From: Brachynemurus nebulosus
Taxonomy: Eukaryota; Arthropoda; Insecta; Neuroptera; Myrmeleontidae
Direction: 5' to 3'
NCBI GenBank assembly: GCA_035578155.1
Contig: JAPWDM010000004.1
Span: 55,229,376-55,293,375 of the forward strand
Length of the DNA stretch: 64,000 nt
The notes beneath the pieces are model-generated. The model was not told the DNA's origin, did not search any database, and saw only the letters and a program-made list of their open reading frames with translations. Every line of letters begins with the position of its first letter. The stretch's first letter is position 1. The translations under genes and the position numbers were made by a program. Shown here one piece after another: positions 12,745 to 23,945 of the stretch.

Positions 12745-13183
12745 TAAAAAGATGCATCCAGGAAATTGAAAAAATGAGGGAAAAACTAAAATTAACACAA
12801 CAGAATTTCTTATATTCATTTTTATTATTAAGCACAATTTATTAAACTATTAAACAATTTACTAATTTTTATTATTAAACAATTTTTATTATTTTTAAAA
12901 TTTCAAGCGGTAGAAAGTACTTTAAATTGGGCCCTTTTTTGCATTTTCAAAAATTTTTTTAATAGTCTTGTGCCCCGCTTTGGACTGTCAGGTTGTCCAT
13001 TCCTGATTCGTGGGCCTATATACTGTTTGTGTAAAAAATCCCAACTGGTAGAAAATACTTTATGAAAATCGTTCAATAGCTCTTAGGCTATATATGTAGG
13101 TATAATAAATTCTTCAAATATGTGTTATACACGCATTAGAGTAGGGTACCATAGTCAGTAGTTGGAATTTTTCACACCTCTCG
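12745..13183. other. AT-rich non-coding stretch
   Basis: Nothing recognisable is seen between the family A copy and the next tandem duplication. Confidence 0.5.
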
Positions 13184-13568
13184 AGGTAAAATATGAGAAA
13201 CTTCTTTTTCATGAATTCATGATTTCGAAAAATTAATACAATCTTTTTTCAATTTATTTATTATTTTAACCACATTTATACCGCAAGTTAACTAACGTTA
13301 CCTTTTAAAATAAAATATGAAAAATTTCCATTTCGTGAACTTATGATGTCGAAAATTTAATACGGCCTTTTTTCAATAAAATTATTTACTGTATTAACCG
13401 CATCTATACCGCAGGTGAACTAATAATACATTTATTTAGATTGCTACTCAAATATAACAATAAATTTCTTGAACAAATTACTGAGTACATAAATTTGGTA
13501 AATAAATGGTTACCAGAAATGATAATTATCTGTTTGTTTATGAAGATTAAATATTTAGTTGCGTCAAG

Positions 13569-13620
<52 letters not shown>
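13184..13620. repeat. Two ~127-bp units followed by (TA)n
   Basis: GTAAAATATGAGAAACTTC at about 13185 and its relative at about 13311 head two degenerate direct repeats. Both end near ACCGCAAGTTAAC/ACCGCAGGTGAAC. A (TA)n tract follows at 13572-13620. The design matches the other tandem-unit plus (TA)n elements here, but the sequence is different. Confidence 0.6.
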
Positions 13621-13623
<3 letters not shown>

Positions 13624-13875
13624 TAGAATTTAATTCCTATTTCCTATATATTTTCTATATAAACTTCTTATTCAAATTTGTAACATTTATAAGACTTCCA
13701 TGGTATTAATAGAGTTTGAAATGATTTCATCTGTAGAAAGAAAAAAAATACACTCCATTACAAGAATATTATATACTGGCAAAGCAATTATGTATATAAA
13801 ATAAGCAAGATACCAGCCCACCTAAGTACCGCCATTTATTTTTACTGGTTGCACAATTTATACCGAAGTGCTTAC

Positions 13876-14477
13876 AAAGAAAGGTTCGCAGGTGTCCGGC
13901 TCCGATTTCAATGCTACTGAAATATGTTATTCTACGTCGAAATCTAAGACACGTATTTTCTTTTATCGGCGGAAAAACATTTTTAGGGGGTGAAATCAAC
14001 CCCCACAGTTCACCCCCTTAGAGGGTCAATTGTAGCTTTCACATACTTGTTGCAAAATTTTTGCAAACGACCAAGTGGGTGATAATCTACATGAAAAATA
14101 ATGAAAAACGTGTATAAATGCGTTTTAAAAAAGTGATATCAAATAAATTTTATGGTCAATAAAAATAACAAAAATTTACTTTTATTGATCATAAAAATTA
14201 TTTTATATTAACTTTTTTAAAACGCATTTATACACACCTTTCATCATTTTGCATGTAGATTATCACTCACTTGGTCGTTTAGAAAAATATTGACTGCAAG
14301 TATGTGAAACCTACAATTGACCGTCTAAGGAGGTGAACGTTGGGGGCTTATTTCACCCCGTAAAAATTTTTTCCGCCGATAAAAAAAAAATACGTGTCTC
14401 TTATATTTCGAAATAGAATAACATATTTCAGTGGTATTGAAATCGGATGCGGACACCTGGGAGGGAACCTTTCTTTT
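13876..14477. repeat. ~600-bp imperfect palindrome
   Basis: The arms (about 13876-14166 and 14176-14477) pair over nearly their whole length. Examples are AAAGAAAGGTTCGCAGGTGTCC against GGACACCTGGGAGGGAACC, and matching AACGCATTTATACAC strings near the centre. It looks like a foldback element or an inverted duplication. No protein is encoded. Confidence 0.8.
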
Positions 14478-15658
14478 TTAGTTAAAAAAAGTGCATTCAA
14501 ATTAACAAAAATAAATCCGACAAAAACAGATATTTGGGAATATCTGTAAAAAATGGCGTCAAGAATATTATGTATTTGTATTTAAGGAAAAAAATAAAGC
14601 TTTAAAAAATAACCGAAATCCATTGCTATGCCAAGAACAAATATAATTATAATAACTAAGCTTACGTACAGATGGTATTTAAAAAAATAATCTAAAAAAA
14701 ATTAATAGTAATTTCCAGAATAAAAACTTTTGTTGTACTTGGCCACAAAAATTTTGAAGAAGCTTTTCGGGATAGAGGAGAAACTGAAATATGTTTTTAG
14801 TGACATCTTGAGTCTGTGGCTACCAACTATAAAGTTTGTCGGCCTTTACGGGGGCGACAAGGTAGTTGAATTACAAAATTTATAACAAAAAAGATTAATA
14901 TACATTTATTAATATATGTATATTAATATATATCTTGTTATAAATTCCACAGTTATTTATAACAAAATATCCTGGTTTCGGATTTTCGTGAAAGCCTTAC
15001 TCGGTAGAGGCGCTGAAACTCGTATACTACGATTTTACATTAGTTCTTATGGACTGTTTCCCCTCTATCCCATACTCTTCACCACAAGGAATTCATAGTT
15101 TACTTACATACCTTTAATCAAAACTGACGGAATTGAAACAAAATGAGTACAGTAATAATGCTCAGTTTTCTGAAAAAATTAGTATTTTCTGCATTTTACA
15201 GATGGATTTACTTTGTTATAAAATTTACAAGTTAACAATATAGTGTGTAAATTTAAAACAACTAAACAACAAACTGAGTCAATTCAAGACATGGTTCGCA
15301 CAAGATCTTATCAACATTATTTTCTTCTTGATTCTGATTGGTTGATATTGAATAATGTGGAGTTTTTTTTATGACATGGGGCTTGTAGTATTGTACAAAT
15401 ACATTCATACTGATTCATACATGTATCCCAAATATCGATTTTTCTTAATTGTAAACAAAATAGTAAAGTGGCCCCTACACACTCAATAACATTACACAAA
15501 TTCTGATCTTATACAATATTACGGACCAATTTATTGTAGATTATACTGAAGGGTTGTACGCCATGCAACTTTATTTATTTACAAGTTTAATTTGTTTATT
15601 GGGTCACCTATTGTGCCCATAATTTGAACCAGTTTAAAATATTAATTTGTAAAAAGTA
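14478..15658. other. AT-rich non-coding stretch
   Basis: No gene. The open frames of about 60 codons here lack recognisable motifs. Confidence 0.5.
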
Positions 15659-16418
15659 ATTGAAGCGTGGAAGTAGCAAAAGCACTAAGTACCAATTCAT
15701 ATATTTTGAGTTATTACACAAATAAGGAATAAAAATTCCTTAGATATAATATATTATGCAATTTTTTATTTACTTATTATTACACGAGAGATTTGTATTT
15801 TTTCGAATAAATTTGGGTTTGTTTAACGAAAATTTGTTATCTATAGCAATTTAACGAGAAGAACTGTCAACTAACAAAAAGGCGACAGCGGAGCTGAAGC
15901 GTTTTTGGGTTGACAGTTCTTCGAGTTAAATTGCTTTAGGCAAGAAATTTGAGTTATAGAAAACACAAATTTATTCGGAAAAAATATAAATCTAAAGTGT
16001 AATACGGTAAAACAATTTAACGAATAAAATAAATTAGTATCATTCATATTATTAATTAAATTATTTAATACATTGTTACCATGATTCTGAAATCATTTAA
16101 ATTTACCAATAAGAATTTTTGTTTCGTTTTTAATGTGTTTACCTACAACGAAATGACTAATGAAGTATTTTGTGACATTTTTTCGCTGTAAAAATTTTTC
16201 CTAACTTTTTTCTATGGTAAAAGTGAAAAAATTTCAATATTCTTATGGCACTTGATACACATGAGTTAAATTGTCAAGTTAAAAATTAAAAATATGATAA
16301 ATATTACTTCTAAATATTGTTTGGGTTTTGGCGATGTCATATAGTACGTTTTGAAGGCTAATTTTAAAAAAAAACTATTTTTTGGCACTTAGTGCCTTTG
16401 GTACTTCCACGCTTCAAT
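15659..16418. mobile_element. MITE with 37-bp TIRs and TA flanks
   Basis: The left end (15659-15695) begins ATTGAAGCGTGGAAGTA and the right end (16382-16418) is its reverse complement with few changes. Both abut TA, so this is a Tc1/mariner-type non-autonomous element of 760 bp. It contains a second, internal palindrome (15789-15992). Confidence 0.8.
15789..15992. repeat. Palindrome nested in the 760-bp MITE
   Basis: The arms meet near 15890 around a GC-richer core (GCGACAGCGGAGCTGAAGCG). GAAGAACTGTCAAC on the left pairs with GTTGACAGTTCTTC on the right. It is probably a separate foldback insertion inside the MITE. Confidence 0.75.
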
Positions 16419-16859
16419 TATTTACTGCATCGTAGCATTTTTATCAGTTAATTACTTAACATTTTGAATCAAATAACAATTTTATTATCATCTAAAGAAG
16501 ACTTTAATACATTGCACAAGCTGACTACATAATACTATTGAGCGTGTAGGGATTGCTTATACTTCAAGGTGCTGTAAAGAAAGACCTTTTTACATGTACA
16601 CATACACATATATACGCATATTGTGCTGTATATGTATACATTATTGGTAACAGTTTTAAAACTACAGATGTATGTGTGTATCTGTGCTTTTGTTTACACT
16701 GAGGTTGTGCTCGGATTGTCAAATCTATACATATAATAAAATTGTAACGAGACCATTTCTGTACATGGAATATTTTTTGAAAATTGTACTGGTACTGTAA
16801 ATAGTTATCGATGTAGATACCAAAACAGCGATTTTTAGAATTTTTGTCCGTCTGTCTGT
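16419..16859. other. AT-rich non-coding stretch
   Basis: No gene. It probably includes the undetermined 5' part of the Helitron-like element that ends at 17413. Confidence 0.4.
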
Positions 16860-17413
16860 TCACGCATCACGTAAAAACTATTGGACAGATTTTAATGAAA
16901 TTTGATGATAACTTATTACCTGAGTCAACATCTAAAATACTTTTTACTCCGGGAAAATTTCTCATTCCCACGGTAAAATGGAAAAACCATTTTGAGCATG
17001 TGCACACATTAGGCAAAATGTATTGGACGGATTTTGATAAAATTTGGTGTGGTGATAACTAATTACCTAGGGCAACATTTAAAATACTTTTTACTCTGGA
17101 AAAATGCCTTATTTCCACGGAAAAATAGAAAAACCATTTTGTGCATGTGCACGTGTTACGTAAAAACTATTGGACGGATTTTGATGCAATTTGGTGTGGT
17201 GATAACCTATTCGTTAGGTCAAAATTTAAGATACTTTTTACTCCGGGAAAATTCCTCATTCCCACGGGAAAATAGAAGAACCATTTTGAGCATGTGTCTG
17301 CATTACACAGAATTTATTATTCTTTGCAAATTCTGTATAATTATTACACTTACATACTTCGCATTAAGTTTATAACAATGCTTTGCGCGAACGACGTCGC
17401 GGGTGCGGCTAGT
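16860..17413 (+). mobile_element. Helitron-like 3' portion with ~141-bp units
   Basis: Three degenerate units start near 16866, 17005 and 17147. Each holds a CTATTGGACGGATTTTGATG-like string and CATTCCCACGG. The segment closes with a hairpin, CGCGA (17387-17391) against TCGCG (17398-17402), then seven bases, then CTAG (17410-17413) followed by T. A short GC hairpin just before CTRR, with insertion ahead of T, is the Helitron 3' signature. The 5' end (expected to start TC) is not located. Confidence 0.6.
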
Positions 17414-18475
17414 GAAAAAACAAATTAAAAATTAAAACTCTCTTTTTTAACAATTACCGTCTATTCTTTATTTACGGATATTGTAAAGGGTCTTAAGTTT
17501 CTGAAAAAAGAAGTTCGAGACCTAGGTTAATAAAGTGTTCAAATTTCCCAGACAAAATATTTTTTATTTATAGTACATAATTTTTATAGTACATAATTAA
17601 TTAAAATGTGATCTAAACATTTCAAAGTGACAGACACGGGAATATTAGAATATTATATGACTAGAATAATATAATTAAGCATTAACAATCGCCATTAGAC
17701 TCGTATTTAATGTTAGCAATGCCGAAACAAACAATTTCTACTTTAAAATAGTTAAGTATTAAGTTCGATAATTATACAAGATTAAAAATCATCAAATCTA
17801 TGGTAAAACATTTTCATCTATGACTACCAAATTCAAAATATTATTGGCAAAACTGATCCGACATTTTCTCTCCAGTTAAGATTTTAGCAAACAAAAGCCT
17901 TTTTAAATGTATTGTGGGCGGCGCTTAAAATTTAGATAAACTAATTTCTTTAAAGACATATTATTTAAAGTCTATTCTCCAACCGACTTTACGGGACGTA
18001 TGCGGGGATGGTACATATCAAGATTTAATTGGGATGTAGAAAGAAGTTATTTTTCTGTTCGTTTAGACTGTTTTCGCTAACTTTAAAGCAAATTTTTAAT
18101 ATTCTTGGCGCGCAAAAAATACCTTTTTTCTTGATTTACATTTAAAATGGATTTAAAATTGGCTGCATAGTTATACATGAATTGGGTATAGATTGAAAAC
18201 AGCTGAAATCAGTTTGAACAAAACATTTAAATGGCTAGGTAGACTTACCTATCAAATCAAATCAAATGTACGGCAGCAGTTGACGGCTTGCTGAAACAAT
18301 AAACCATTTACATATTTATTATAAAATAAATAAAGACGCTGCATTTCAGAAAACTTTAATGGTAGGATTGTATCAATTAAAATTTTTAAGCTGTGGTTAT
18401 GCAGGACATCTGCAGCCAATATAAATTTACTTTTTTACACGCACGTGCACCCATTTGTGTAGTGCTTATATAAGA
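17414..18475. other. AT-rich non-coding stretch
   Basis: Nothing recognisable is seen. Confidence 0.5.
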
Positions 18476-18661
18476 TAGTGGTGTTCAAGCTTTTGGGCCT
18501 CCGACTCCCTTTGCACTTAAAAATTTTAAAAGATCCCCGAAATATGTTGAAATGGGTAGATAATGTGTATAAGTGTCTAGAAAATGGGTACATGATCTGT
18601 AATTAATTGTCTCTGCAAACACCTAAAATAATTTTCACGACCTCCACTTTGAGAATCACTG
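18476..18661. mobile_element. Small hAT-type non-autonomous element
   Basis: The left end TAGTGGTGTTCAAGC and the right end GAGAATCACTG (reverse complement CAGTGATTCTC) resemble the CAGTGGTTCTCAA termini common in hAT elements. The flanking octamers ATATAAGA and GTATAGGA agree at six of eight positions, as expected for an aged 8-bp target duplication. The element is 186 bp and has no coding content. Confidence 0.65.
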
Positions 18662-19519
18662 GTATAGGACGCTTGTGGCAACGAGTATCGAAAACGGCTT
18701 GTAACTTATTTTAGCCAAAAATGAACTTTACCCAGTAACCCTTTTTCAGTTATCTACAACATAAAAATATATCAGTTAGTGCAAATATAGTTATATCGAC
18801 CATTAAAATGGGGAATCCACTGGAAAAACTTATGATATTTTAATTGACAATAGATATTACATAACAACAGAGAACAAGTATGTGAAGGCAACAATCATTT
18901 ATGTTTACATTTGTGTCTGCGGAAGTTCCAATTTCGAATTTCATCGAATTTCGAATTATAATTTCGAACAGGGCCAGGCTGGCATGTCGCTGTTTCAGTC
19001 TACGGAACCCTTTAATATCTCCGTTACCCCTTAATATCTCCGTTACCTTATGAGTACAAATTTTGATACTGTGTTACAAAATAGTACAAATTTGGCACTA
19101 AGTCGTAGTAAGTTTTCATGTCGAATTTCCATCATGGCCTGGCTAGCGATATACACCTTGTATTGCACGCGTGTACACTCATTTGTATTGCAGGAACGTG
19201 CAAGTTTCCTACTTAAAAACAATCTTAGGAATTCTAACTGAAATGTCATACATTGGAGCAAATCGTGTGGATCGTTTGACTTCAAAAATAATTAAACTAA
19301 CAAAAAAAAATGTGAAAAAGTTTACACTTTCCACTTTTCCCGCTCCTCAATTTTTAATAATTAATAATTTAAGCTAAATATCCTACAAAACAAAGATTAA
19401 GAAAATTTTTTTAATAACATTTTTATCCGATTGTTTTTTCCGATATTATAAGTTATCGTGGCGCTAACGTGATTTGATCGCAATGTGATAAAAAAATAAA
19501 TAATGGCAACATGAAATCA
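18662..19519. other. AT-rich non-coding stretch
   Basis: There are overlapping short open frames on both strands at 19.04-19.38 kb, none with a recognisable motif. Confidence 0.45.
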
Positions 19520-19698
19520 GGTTCTAAACACAATATATTATACACAGGTGTCCCAAAAGTCAACGATATCCCTTGGAAAAATGATAGACCAGCTCATGCC
19601 TGACCAGAATATCAAAATATTAGTAGGAGAATTAGGACAGTTCGGGAGCACAGTAGAACTCGAATTTTCCGGACTACTTTTTGACAGTGTTTAGAACC
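19520..19698. repeat. 178-bp segment with perfect 12-bp inverted ends
   Basis: GGTTCTAAACAC (19520-19531) and GTGTTTAGAACC (19687-19698) are exact reverse complements. Inside is ACAGGTGTCCCAAAAGTC, a string typical of Tc1/mariner-type element ends. It may be a small MITE next to the LINE. Confidence 0.5.
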
Positions 19699-19725
19699 GT
19701 GTAGTTTGGAGGCTTACTATACTTA

Positions 19726-19929
19726 GTGTATAGGTGCCTGAAGTGTTTTAGTTTCGAGCACTATACTAGTGATTGTAAAAAGGACAAACTGTGTACTAAG
19801 TGCGGTAAAGCTGGACATCTAATTAAGGACTGCAATAACTCCGAAAGTTGTGTGGTGTGTAGAACCAAGGGACTTAATGACAGCCATAGTATATACGATC
19901 GGCGATGCCCCGAGTTCGCGAAGGCCTAG
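19726..19929 (+). pseudogene. LINE ORF1 tail with CCHC zinc knuckles
   Basis: This is the C-terminal nucleic-acid-binding part of a LINE ORF1 (gag-like) protein that coats the element's RNA. It shows CLKCFSFEHYTSDC and CTKCGKAGHLIKDC, both C-x2-C-x4-H-x4-C. A third partial knuckle, CVVC followed by H and C, comes before the stop after PEFAKA. The N-terminal part is missing, and the listed GTG start is simply where homology begins. Three knuckles just ahead of ORF2 are usual for R1- and I-clade elements. Confidence 0.85.
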
Positions 19930-19959
19930 GACACTTTCCGCGCGCGATTCGAATAAACC

Positions 19960-20358
19960 ATGGATATCGTTCAATTAAATTGTCAACGGTCATACCCTGT
20001 CATGGTGGAGCTTGGTGCCCTCATGCGCGAGAAAAACATCACAAGTGCCTTAGTACAAGAGCCATGCACCAGAGAAGGAAAGATCGTTGGACTCCTCAAT
20101 GATATGAGCACCTTCGCCAGCGAAATGTTGGGAGTCAGGGCCGCTATTATAGTCAACGGCAATACCTCCGAGGTCATGACCATTACAGATTGCACCCATG
20201 AACATGGGGTATGTGTCTGGATGAACGCCAATAGGTGGGAGGGATACCTGGTATCGGTCTACTGCAGACCTGGCGAGGACATAGCCGGCTATATGGACTA
20301 CCTCAATCGCGTCATAATAAGAATCGGACACAAACCTTTTATGACCCAGAGGAGTCAG
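19960..20358 (+). pseudogene. LINE ORF2, AP endonuclease N-terminal part
   Basis: ATG at 19960 (context CCATGG) opens MDIVQLNCQRSYPVMVELGA. QLN carries the first conserved Asn. ALVQEPCTREGKIVG follows, in which QEP carries the catalytic Glu of the APE domain. The frame then reads AAIIVNGNTSEVMTITD and VCVWMNANRWEGYLVSVYCR, and is lost after IIRIGHKPF. About 75 residues that should include the Asp-x-Asn motif appear deleted before the next segment. The domain would nick target DNA at insertion. R1 clade is my best reading; a related I- or LOA-type element is possible. Confidence 0.8.
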
Positions 20359-20359
20359 T

Positions 20360-21044
20360 GATATCGACATCACCCTATGTAGTCGCCTCATGTACCAACA
20401 TGGTTGGGAATGGAAAGTGGTCCCTGAATGGTGCAACAGCGACCACAGCGCCATCTACATAAATGCAAATCTAGACCGTGGACCAAGTGCGGTGAACAGC
20501 AATACACTAGTTCCCCGTAGTAAATTGGCGCAGTTTGAGAGAGTCTTCGACTCCTATTTCAACAACGTGAACTATGGAGACTGGTGCCAAATGCCCATAA
20601 ATGAGAAGATTATGATGCTGTATGCCAATCTCAGGGATTCTGCCAGCATCCTCGGAGTCAACAACAGAAGACACACCACGTCCAGAGTACGGTGGTGGAA
20701 CAAAGAGCTGATTGATTTGAGGAAGTTAGTTTGTAAGGCAAGAAGACGGTTCCAACGCACAAGACGGAGGCATGAACTCGGTAGAATTTCACAAGAAGCG
20801 TATAATGTCATAAGACAAAACTACACAACCCTCAAATCAGAATATTAGAACAAATTACGCAAGGCTAAACAGAAGTATTGGCACAATTTTGTACGAGAAA
20901 CAGGAAACCGGGACCCGTGGGGCCCAGTTTACCGACACTTCCGAGGAAGGAGAAGCGCTGGTGTGGCTTCCCTGAGAACACCCGATGGCTACACGAGTAC
21001 CTGGGAGCAAAGTGCCAGAGTCCTGCTGGATGAATTCTTCAAGT
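20360..21044 (+). pseudogene. LINE ORF2, end of endonuclease and linker
   Basis: In another frame than the preceding part, the sequence reads DIDITLCSRLMYQHGWEWKV, then VPEWCNSDHSAIYI. SDH is the closing catalytic motif of the APE endonuclease. The linker follows, rich in Arg and Lys (RWWNKELIDLRKLVCKARRR). A TGG-to-TAG change breaks it at 20846-20848, and the same frame continues with NKLRKAKQKYWHNFVRETGN. Text of this kind precedes the reverse transcriptase in this clade, but here the homology ends at LLDEFFK. The transition into flanking DNA reads CAAGTAAGT. Confidence 0.8.
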
Positions 21045-22293
21045 AAGTACTCTTGTGTATTGTATATATCTGCGAACTCGATGGTTACACAAAATGTTCG
21101 ATTATGAAAACGATTTAAAATACCCAAATTGTAAACCGTATATTATATCTATAGTCAAAATCCAACTCAAAATGATGGGCTCCTTATTAACTTAATAGTA
21201 ACATTAAGAGGAACATAAAAGACATACTTTTTGCTAACAGTAACATTTAAGTTAAGAATACGCTTTGTTAAGAGGAAGTTTGTGAAGAAGATAAAATACG
21301 CACCCTTAGAGTCTGGGTACTGCAGTATTATTCATTTTATTGGTATTTTCAATAAACTGTAAATGAACTATAATAATGTTGTCGCTTTTCGCTAACTGCC
21401 AATACAGTGGCGGATTTACCAGGAGGCTAAGTAGGCAGGAGCTTAGAGTGGCAGATTTCAGGCTGCAGAATTTGGGGCCAGGGAGCGGCAAAATATGGAA
21501 TTTAAAGGTTTTTTTTCTCGTCACTTATTTTTTGGTAGGAAAAAAGTGAAAAAGGTGTTTGTTTATTGTTTATTTATTTATTTAATAAGAGTAACCACAA
21601 AACCGAAGCAAATACTTAAATATTTTAACTTTCTATTGCGGTAACTAACTTAATAAAAGGAGGCATGATGCTAAAAAACTATTGTTTTTTTGACTTCATA
21701 CTACACAGTTAATGCCATGTCTGGAACTTTCTATAGCGTGCCAGCTGTGGCATGTATTCCGTTGGTCCGTCATGTCCGTACTGTAGTAACGTAGGTCGTC
21801 TGATTTATTTTGAATGACATGGTGGCAACAATAGTATATGCATGCATGGGCACTTCTAAATACTCATGAATAAAATATGCATTAACTAATAGTTAATTGG
21901 ATAGAAATAAAATTTCATTCTTTTTTACACAGGCAATAATATATAAAATTATATAAACTTGTGCATGCTTTTTTGCTGAATTGAACAGAAAATATGTTTT
22001 AAATGTTTAAAATATATAAATTGAGTTAATAGATTTAGAAACGACAATAAGTATTAAATAAAAAGATACAAATTTTCACTGGTACTTAGTAAACTACGTT
22101 GGAAGCAACATGAATACAAATTATGTATTCACACAAAACTACAAATTTTACCTTCTCAGTTATTAATGGGAAGGTAAGCTGCTATATGTTCAGCTTTTCT
22201 CATTGTCCACAAAAAAAAAGATTTATAGAATTTTATCGAATGGAATAATATGAAAACCATAAGTAATATATCTAAATTTCGTACGAATATAGT
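21045..22293. other. AT-rich non-coding stretch
   Basis: No gene. At 21406-21490 the text starting CAGTGGCGGATTTACCAGGA resembles one end of a common animal DNA transposon type, but I found no matching second end. Confidence 0.45.
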
Positions 22294-22445
22294 ACACAAA
22301 TTTTTATTTGCACAAACTGTTTGCGCGAACGGGTTGTGTGGATCTAAAGTTTGCGTAAACTGCTATTCAAACTTCACGTCCATACGTCTCGTTTGCACAA
22401 ACTTATATTTGCGGAAACAGTTTGTGCAAGCAAAAATTGGTGTAA
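22294..22445. repeat. ~150-bp imperfect palindrome
   Basis: TTTGCACAAACTGTTTGCGC on the left pairs with GCGGAAACAGTTTGTGCAA on the right, and outer AAATTTTT/AAAAATT strings extend the stem. This is a small foldback element. Confidence 0.65.
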
Positions 22446-22635
22446 TTTAGACTGAGTATTAGCTAAAATTTCTGCACAAATTTTAATACAGTATATACAG
22501 TATAAAGATTAATAAAAGTGTGATAAGCTAGCGTTCTTTATACTTAGTCGTGTGTAAAGTAGTCACATTTGGTACAATTGCAAATAAAACATATCTTATT
22601 TAGATACTACTTTGTAGAGTAAATAGACGGTTTCA

Positions 22636-22770
22636 TAATAGTATATTGTGCAATAAGGACGGAAAATGGTCGATTGCCCACGGGAGCGAATTTGAGCGCA
22701 CGATCGTAGTGAGTGCGCTCATTCGTTCGAGTGGGTAATCGACAATCCCGCAAGAGTTGCACATACTATT
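22636..22770. repeat. ~135-bp foldback with GC-rich core
   Basis: The arms start AATAGTATATTGTGCAA and end TTGCACATACTATT. Inside, GGTCGATTGCCCAC pairs with GTGGGTAATCGAC, and GAGCGCAC pairs with GTGCGCTC. The core is far GC-richer than its surroundings. Confidence 0.75.
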
Positions 22771-23389
22771 TTTTATTACGAATTTCACATACTTTTTTCT
22801 ATTATTACTATCTTTTATTACTTTTAGAATAATATTTTTGAGTGTTTGTCTTTTTTTTTCTGAATTAAATATTGTGTAAATTACTTTATTTGTTTTTTCT
22901 GTAGAAATAATTATGAAATATTTAATAAGTGAAAAACCAAGAGGCGGCTTTGCGTGTTTTGATTAAATTTTGCGTGTTTTACTGACAATTTGAGTGCGAA
23001 AAGTATACTTTCCGCACAGAAAAAGCATGTGGGAATAGTAGAGTGGTTAAACACCTATTTTGTGTACAAAAATATGTGCGTCAGGTTACTGCTTGTAGTA
23101 CTTGAAATTTTGTATGAGTGGAGGTTTTGACCTACAGAAAGACAAAGTTGAAAAAAATATACGACCTCTGAGGTTTTAACTTTTAATCGTTGATATATAC
23201 CATCAAAAATGAAGAAACAAAATAACACTAAGTTTAAAATACGGTAAACACAATAAAATAAAAATGCTGGATTCTTCATCGGTATTTCTGGTCTCATTAC
23301 AATTTCAATCTCAATAGTAGGTATTTGCCAAAAATTGGTTATTTCTTTTGGTTACTTCTAATATAACATTGGTCTATGGAAGTCTAGAA
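22771..23389. other. AT-rich non-coding stretch
   Basis: Nothing recognisable is seen. Two direct TTTTGCGTGTTTT-like strings lie near 22.96 kb. Confidence 0.45.
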
Positions 23390-23945
23390 TTTTTTAGCCT
23401 TTTTAGAGTGAAAATATTTTCAAGATCTGATGGGTAGTTTAGTTTGAGCGCTTTTTGAATTCCCAGATTATGGAAGATCTTATAATCTCATATAACGTAG
23501 CTTATGTCAATCTAGGATAATTTAGCTTTCTAATACCTAGTAAGAAATTTTCAAAATCGCCTAAATAGTTTGTCTGGGCACTTTTTGGGTCTCCAGGATC
23601 TTGGTGGACTTCATGATCTCATATAATATAACCTGTGTCCAATAGTTTAACTCTCTAACAGTGAAAAACTTTTCAGAATCGTCTGTGGTTTTCATTTTTT
23701 GCGTTGTTTGGATCCCAGTGTCCAGAAGATCTCATAATTTCATATAACAGAGCCTATGTTATTAGTTCAGAATACTTATACAATATGCTTTAAAACAATG
23801 AAAAATTTTAAAAAAGTTGGTTGGTTCATTTATGCACTAATCCCCCCATGGTCCAGGGAACCTCATATAACAAAGTCTATATTAATTTGGAATAATTTAG
23901 CTGTCAAAAAGTATGAAAATTTTCAAAATCATCGGTCCAATACTT
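23390..23945 (-). repeat. F1 tandem array, reverse orientation
   Basis: About five degenerate ~120-bp units carry reverse-complement versions of the F1 motifs (AGTGAAAAACTTTTCAGAATCG, TAGTTTAACTCTCTAACAG). It is much more diverged than the 2.3-3.6 kb array. Confidence 0.75.

Larger units (their letters stand above)
19720..21044 (+). mobile_element. R1/I-type LINE fragment, truncated at both ends
   Basis: The order is the end of ORF1 with CCHC knuckles, a 30-base gap, ORF2 with an AP-type endonuclease, and then the linker before the reverse transcriptase. Homology stops at about 21044, before any reverse transcriptase motif. This is the opposite of ordinary 5' truncation and implies later deletion or interruption. 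ORF2 is further damaged by an internal deletion with a frameshift near 20359 and by a TAG at 20846-20848. Confidence 0.8.

Noticed and set aside
19983..20811. Minus-strand open frames of 79-134 codons
   Set aside because: They are antisense shadows of the LINE ORF2 segments.
21406..21490. CAGTGGCGGATTTACC as a DNA transposon end
   Set aside because: No inverted partner or target duplication was found. It is noted only as a possible relic.
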